64,000 nucleotides of DNA from Thiomicrorhabdus sp965602805 (GTDB lineage: Bacteria; Pseudomonadota; Gammaproteobacteria; Thiomicrospirales; Thiomicrospiraceae), in NCBI GenBank assembly GCA_965602805.1, contig CBFCZK010000007.1, positions 68,231 to 132,230 of the forward strand, written 5' to 3'. The position numbers were made by a program, and so were the translations under genes. A model generated the notes under the pieces. That model did no database searches and was not told where the DNA came from. It was given only the letters and a program-made list of their open reading frames with translations. Positions 59,841 to 64,000 of the stretch are shown here, in pieces. Position 1 is the stretch's first letter. Each line of letters starts with the position of its first letter.

Positions 59841-60016
59841 AATTCACCTGCAATGGACTTTAAATAGGATTAAACGTTGATAACAGGTGTGCTCAGAAGC
59901 TTTACTCTTATCAAATAAAGCATTATTCTAACAGGTAAACTTGGATTGAAAGTTGATTTACATTTCCGTCTAATTTAGCCCATTAAGTTTTAAAACTTTA
60001 TTGTCAACTGGTGCAT

Positions 60017-60436
60017 ATGCAACTCATTGAAAACAACTATGAAAACGCACTATTACTCAGGCTACCACCCAATGCGCGTGACATTTCCGAGCACTTCCTG
60101 ACGTTTAAACCGTTGCATTTGTTATTAATGATGTGGCAAGAAAATACTCCTGATTTGGAGTTGTTAAGTGAACACCGCGTTGCCAGCGAGCACTGGGAAG
60201 CGATTCTAAAAGCGGCTCTTCTCGCTAAAACGACCTACTTTTTCGAGAATTCGAACTTCAGTAAAGAAGAGACTTTATATCTGTTAAAGATCGCCTGTAG
60301 TAGCGCTGATCTGCCACTAAAAGCCTACAACTTGGCAGAAGTTATGGATCTAAGCAAAGATGAAATGCCTATTCTTCATAACTGGTTGAAACGCTTTGCA
60401 CAACTGCTTAAGCAAGCGCATCAAAAAAAGGGCTAA
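60017..60436 (+). CDS. Hypothetical helical protein beside the kinase gene
   Basis: About 139 residues, all-helical in appearance, soluble, with no signal peptide. The start is uncertain (ATG 60017 or GTG 60011; no clear ribosome-binding site). Segments such as KPLHLLLMMWQENTPDLELL and EETLYLLKIACSSADLPLKA suggest a helical-repeat or DUF6931-like fold, but I cannot assign a family with confidence. It is convergent with the kinase-Sel1 gene and overlaps its own terminator. Confidence 0.5.
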   Translation: MQLIENNYENALLLRLPPNARDISEHFLTFKPLHLLLMMWQENTPDLELLSEHRVASEHWEAILKAALLAKTTYFFENSNFSKEETLYLLKIACSSADLPLKAYNLAEVMDLSKDEMPILHNWLKRFAQLLKQAHQKKG

Positions 60437-60456
60437 CAAATACTGTTAACCCTTTT
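60430..60456 (+). terminator. Terminator overlapping the end of the hypothetical gene
   Basis: Stem GGGCTAACA / TGTTAACCC with one mismatch and loop AATAC, followed by TTTT; the left arm includes the stop codon TAA. Confidence 0.6.
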
Positions 60457-60498
60457 ATTGAAAATCCTTTCTCTGCTGACAACAACCTTAAAATAAAA

Positions 60499-61848
60499 CT
60501 AAAATTTTAATAGCCCTTTTAAGTTCTGTCGGGCCTGTTTATTACCATAATGTGCCGCAATTCCGAACCAGAAACGTGCCTGAACCACATCCTCTGAAGT
60601 GCCTTTACCATGTTTATACATAAGCCCCAGCGCATTTTGCGCTTTTAGGTTTCCACGCAGTGCCGCGAACTTATACAGCTTATACGCCTGGTTTAAATTA
60701 ACGGGCATTCCCAAGCCTTCTTCAAACAACCGCGCCAGATTATACGCTGCAAACGGATTACCCTTTTCAAACGCATGATGATACATATTGGCCGCCATTG
60801 CATAAGATTGATTGATTGGGTTACCGTGTTCATACATCAACCCGATGTTATTCACTGCTCTTGAATAGCCTCGAAACGCACAATTTTCATACAGGTTGAA
60901 TGCTGTCTGCAAGTCGCCAGAAGCTTCATGCATAAGCGCCTGTTTAAAGATAGGGTATAAATAGTGCTCATCAGCCAATATCGCCATCGCATCTTCTGGA
61001 AAAGATTTTTCAGGCTGTTGAGAGAGTTTACGTACCCATTCCGGAACCGTTAACTCTTCTAACCAAAGCGTTAACTCCTTAAGAGTCGGTCGTTTAGTAG
61101 GGTTTTTTTGAGTCATCCAAACGATTAAATACCGCCAGAAAATAGGCAATCGATTAATCTTACGAATGGAATGGTGGGCTTGTGCCCACAACTGTTGCGA
61201 AGTTTTCTCAACCTTATCCAAACGATAAATATGCTTGCCAGTTAATGCATAATAAATCGTGCAGCCCAGTGCATAAATATCGCCTTTCTCATCAAACTCA
61301 CCATTCAATCGTTCAGGCGGACAATAGCGTTTATCACCTAATATGCTCTCTGTATCAAACGAACTGAGCGAAGGAATGGATTTACTCCAATCGATTAACG
61401 TAAACGTTTGTTTACCGTGAATGATATTGGATGGCTGAATATCACCATGAATAAAACCGACACTATGGGATTTTTCCAAAGTCGATACCATATCAGCCAG
61501 CAACTTTTTAGTTGCTTTAGCCGATAAAGGACCCTTCTTGGCAATTTGTTGCTGTAGATTTCGTTTTCCCGCAAAGTTAAAAAACTGCAGGTAATGAAAG
61601 CCGACCTTACGGATTTCATTGAATCGGGAAAATTCGGAAAACTGATTAAAATAATTTAACAAATCCTTCTCGCGCTTTATCGCAAAATGGTTTTGAATAT
61701 TATGCAGAACCCTAACTATTTGAATACGCTGAACTTCAGGCGTTTTTTGCAGTACTTTAAAAACGCTGACGGACTTCCCAGCAGAAATCAATTTGATTTG
61801 ACTTAAATCAGGCTGCTGTTCCAATAAGGCTAATACACTATCAGACAT
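60499..61848 (-). CDS. Protein-kinase-like protein with Sel1 repeats
   Basis: 449 residues. The N-terminal kinase-like domain (about 15-275) has the catalytic loop FIHGDIQPSNIIHG (HxD...N; near 133), the metal-binding region LIDWSK (DWS in place of DFG, near 154), and DKRYCPPERL (PPE in place of APE, near 172). The region of the ATP-anchoring Lys reads IQIVRVLH, without a clear VAIK, so full activity is uncertain. A C-terminal run of Sel1 repeats follows (about 310-440; NNIGLMYEHGN, AAYNLARLFEEG, AQNALGLMYKHGKG, RFWFGIAAHYG). No membrane segment is seen. Adjacent to the adhesin gene; a functional link is possible but unproven. Confidence 0.85.
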   Translation of the reverse strand: MSDSVLALLEQQPDLSQIKLISAGKSVSVFKVLQKTPEVQRIQIVRVLHNIQNHFAIKREKDLLNYFNQFSEFSRFNEIRKVGFHYLQFFNFAGKRNLQQQIAKKGPLSAKATKKLLADMVSTLEKSHSVGFIHGDIQPSNIIHGKQTFTLIDWSKSIPSLSSFDTESILGDKRYCPPERLNGEFDEKGDIYALGCTIYYALTGKHIYRLDKVEKTSQQLWAQAHHSIRKINRLPIFWRYLIVWMTQKNPTKRPTLKELTLWLEELTVPEWVRKLSQQPEKSFPEDAMAILADEHYLYPIFKQALMHEASGDLQTAFNLYENCAFRGYSRAVNNIGLMYEHGNPINQSYAMAANMYHHAFEKGNPFAAYNLARLFEEGLGMPVNLNQAYKLYKFAALRGNLKAQNALGLMYKHGKGTSEDVVQARFWFGIAAHYGNKQARQNLKGLLKF

Positions 61849-61872
61849 TCAGTCTCTCCATAGAACTTAAAA

Positions 61873-61898
61873 AAAAGGCACCTAAAGAGGTGCCTTTT
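61873..61898 (-). terminator. Terminator behind the adhesin gene
   Basis: Stem AAAAGGCACCT / AGGTGCCTTTT with loop AAAG. On the minus strand it is followed by T residues, ending the adhesin transcript before the kinase gene. Confidence 0.85.
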
Positions 61899-61915
61899 GG
61901 TCTTTACATCATAGC

Positions 61916-64000
61916 TTATTCATTCTGATAATCAATATTCATATCGTCAATATCGTTCAAGTCTAAGACATTATCCTGAATATAAATGATTGAGATATCA
62001 CCACCAGGAGTGGAACCATTTGAATCTACCGTAATTTCAGTATCATCTATCGTGCCATCATCATCACTGTCTACTGGCGAAAAATTCAGATAATCAGCCA
62101 AGGTGGCTAAAGCAACCTCTTCATCGGTGTCACTAATGACCTCAGTCATATCTAGAGTATCATTTGCAATATCGTATTGCTCAATATAGGTGGCAACCCA
62201 CGAGGCATCAATATCAAAGAGGTCATCAGCTTCTGCTGAGCCTACTAAGAAATTATCATCGTCTAACACAATATTGATATCGCCCATTGCAATATCCCCA
62301 TCAGCATCCGTTAACGTATATGGGAAATCAACATCAACAGTCGTCTCATAATCTACTGCCGAAATACTCACGAAAGCTAAACTGTAATCATCGCCTTCTC
62401 CAGCTGTAAATTCAATACTTGCCAAGCCTGTACCTTCTGGCGCCGTAATATCAAAAAGCTCATCCGAATTGCTCGACCCACCGTCGATAGCACCGATGGC
62501 CACCCCGTTAACAGAATCTCCATTTTGATAAGTTACCGTCCACATAACCATCTCACCAATATTCAATTGATTCGCTCTAAAACTCATTGAATTAACAACC
62601 TGATCTGAACCAAAATCGAATGTGATGGTTTGCGTATCATCTATATGGGGGTTAGCCGCGCCAATATAGTTGGCTTGTGTATTAACAAAGTCTGCCACAC
62701 CATTGGTGGTCGCGGTAACCGTTGCGCTAGCAATGACATCTGTTGCAAGCAGATCACTGGTAAAACTATACACTCGCTCTAGCTCAACACCAGCCGTAAT
62801 ATCTGAAAAATATATGGCCTCAGTTGCCGTTCCAAAACTACCTAAGTCATGGTCAATTTCAATTGAATAAAGAGGTTCTTCTCCCGATAAATCGACATCA
62901 ACCGTTAAGACCGTCACAGGGTCTCCAACATCAGGCACAATATATCCAGTAATTGTTTCATTGATTTCATCAAAACTTAACTGTACTTCTTTACCATCGA
63001 CATACACAGTGTCTCCACGACTATCGGTAAGCACCGTGCCAATGGTTGCTTGATCCCAAGTAAAAGTCGTGACATCTGCAGGAAGGCTAGCATTCAAGGC
63101 CGCGCCCACCAAGAGGTAATCATCATCATTTTGAATATGTAGACTATTTGTACCTGCTGTAGGCACATCATCAATAATGGTAATGAGCAGGTTAGAACTA
63201 TCTGTGGCTGAGAGATTATCCGTCATACTCACAACAATCGAGTCAGCGAGCGTATTATCTCCGTTTGCATCGGCATGAATTTGTGCAGACGTTAATTCAT
63301 AACCATAACTCACCACCCCTGTTTCAGGGACATAGCTGATAATCGTTATTGCCCCCTCACCGGTACTAATCGGTGTCAATGTAATCCCTGAGACCAGCAC
63401 CCCATTCTCAATAATAAGCGTACCCGCCACCAAAACTGTATCCACACCTGCATTAGAACTTACGGTAAAGCTACCGGATGTAAATTCACTAACATCAGAA
63501 ATATCTCCCGTTAAACCCTCTTCATCAACCGATTGTGCATCTCCTGTAATTGAATAAACATGCTCAATGATTTCTGCTGTCACGCTTGGCGTTAACTCCC
63601 CTACACCGCTGACCCAATCTACTTTTTCAAATTCACCCGTATCCTCAACACTGTTGATGGTTGCGGTAAAGGTTTCATTATCTAAATCTAAATCAACATA
63701 AGTATCCACCGTGAACGTTGGATTTGGATTCAAGGCCGTAATCGTAACGGTTTGCGTCGCTGCATCATAGTCACCAGCTTCAGCACTACCGCCAGCAAAC
63801 ACAATCTCTACATCCACATCTTGGGTAACCGCTACTGGGTCACCATTAATATCGACAAGACTGACGGTAAACACGCCTGTAGTCTGTCCTTCAAAGGTGA
63901 TATCTGGACCGGACAATACGGCATAAATTGGATCTTCATCATCGGTAATAACGGTACTGACTTCGGAACTGTCATACCCTAGGTTTTCAAAACTGCCGTC
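61916..64000 (-). CDS. C-terminal part of a large type-I-secreted adhesin
   Basis: 695 codons seen; the frame is open to the right edge (upstream sequence VITDDEDPIYAVLSGPDITF). It is acidic, with Gly, Asp, Thr, Val and Ser enriched and Cys absent, typical of surface proteins. Repeated beta-sandwich modules (Calx-beta-like: AVTQDVDVEIVFAGGSAEAG, TITALNPNPTFTVDTYVDLD; and later VCBS/Ig-like modules) are followed by FPYTLTDADGDIAMGDINIV and the type I secretion C-terminal target region (GSAEADDLFDIDASW ... ATLADYLNFSPVDSDDDGTI ... DSNG). The DSDDDGTIDD calcium loop is visible. This is the general form of LapA/RTX-like adhesins, whose retention elsewhere is controlled by c-di-GMP through LapD/LapG; those genes are not in the window. 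Confidence 0.9.
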   Translation of the reverse strand, partial: DGSFENLGYDSSEVSTVITDDEDPIYAVLSGPDITFEGQTTGVFTVSLVDINGDPVAVTQDVDVEIVFAGGSAEAGDYDAATQTVTITALNPNPTFTVDTYVDLDLDNETFTATINSVEDTGEFEKVDWVSGVGELTPSVTAEIIEHVYSITGDAQSVDEEGLTGDISDVSEFTSGSFTVSSNAGVDTVLVAGTLIIENGVLVSGITLTPISTGEGAITIISYVPETGVVSYGYELTSAQIHADANGDNTLADSIVVSMTDNLSATDSSNLLITIIDDVPTAGTNSLHIQNDDDYLLVGAALNASLPADVTTFTWDQATIGTVLTDSRGDTVYVDGKEVQLSFDEINETITGYIVPDVGDPVTVLTVDVDLSGEEPLYSIEIDHDLGSFGTATEAIYFSDITAGVELERVYSFTSDLLATDVIASATVTATTNGVADFVNTQANYIGAANPHIDDTQTITFDFGSDQVVNSMSFRANQLNIGEMVMWTVTYQNGDSVNGVAIGAIDGGSSNSDELFDITAPEGTGLASIEFTAGEGDDYSLAFVSISAVDYETTVDVDFPYTLTDADGDIAMGDINIVLDDDNFLVGSAEADDLFDIDASWVATYIEQYDIANDTLDMTEVISDTDEEVALATLADYLNFSPVDSDDDGTIDDTEITVDSNGSTPGGDISIIYIQDNVLDLNDIDDMNIDYQNE

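Noticed and set aside
1..64000. CRISPR array, prophage or tRNA/rRNA genes
   Set aside because: No regularly spaced repeats, no phage structural genes and no cloverleaf-like sequence were seen on reading; a dedicated scan could still find a tRNA.

Overview
The window looks like chromosome of a sulfur-oxidising gammaproteobacterium of the Thiomicrospira / Hydrogenovibrio / Thiomicrorhabdus type (inference). The grounds are a soxCD pair plus decayed soxX and soxA, typical gammaproteobacterial housekeeping genes (mnmC, tmcA, hemCDXY, rsuA, deaD), and a very dense cyclic-di-GMP gene set. I see no rRNA, tRNA, prophage or CRISPR array.

Layout. 1-3.7 kb: start of priA, two RcnB-like secreted proteins and a TRAP transporter permease pair. 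3.8-12.4 kb: two tandem PAS-GGDEF-EAL paralogues, a small gene with a C9 run, the cold-shock-type helicase deaD with a long leader, and a NarX/PilJ-type diguanylate cyclase. 12.8-15.7 kb: a decaying sox locus (HbpS-like protein, SoxH-like hydrolase, frameshifted soxX, truncated soxA) with a 159-bp MITE. 15.7-22.3 kb: a GIY-YIG gene, the molybdenum-cofactor genes moaA-moaD-moaE-moeA-moaC, and soxCD, whose product SoxC uses that cofactor. 22.6-29.7 kb: hemB, aroE, a gamma-class carbonic anhydrase-like gene, three tandem single-domain PilZ genes, glutathione reductase and a hybrid peroxiredoxin-glutaredoxin. 29.8-44.2 kb: flavoprotein, PAS-GGDEF protein, CinA-like protein, thiD, mnmC, and a rhodanese / GGDEF-EAL / tmcA operon. 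44.3-54.6 kb: purU, xthA, a flavin reductase, outer-membrane phospholipase A, a haem-sensor protein with a degenerate GGDEF, and hemCDXY interrupted by a second MITE. 54.8-64 kb: thioredoxin-like lipoprotein, argH, rsuA, a split GGDEF receptor, apt, a kinase-Sel1 protein and the C-terminal end of a large type-I-secreted adhesin.

The most striking signal is not a gene. The 12-bp palindrome ACCAGGCCTGGT occurs 13 times exactly, plus at least three one-mismatch copies, both between and inside genes and in two different reading frames. About 0.004 exact copies would be expected by chance. It behaves like a highly iterated palindrome. Several copies are embedded in perfect palindromes of 20-34 bp, and some serve as terminator stems.

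Functionally, seven GGDEF-type proteins (two with altered or degenerate sites), three PilZ proteins and a giant adhesin suggest a surface-attachment programme governed by c-di-GMP. The moa/moe genes next to soxCD probably supply the molybdopterin of the sulfane dehydrogenase.
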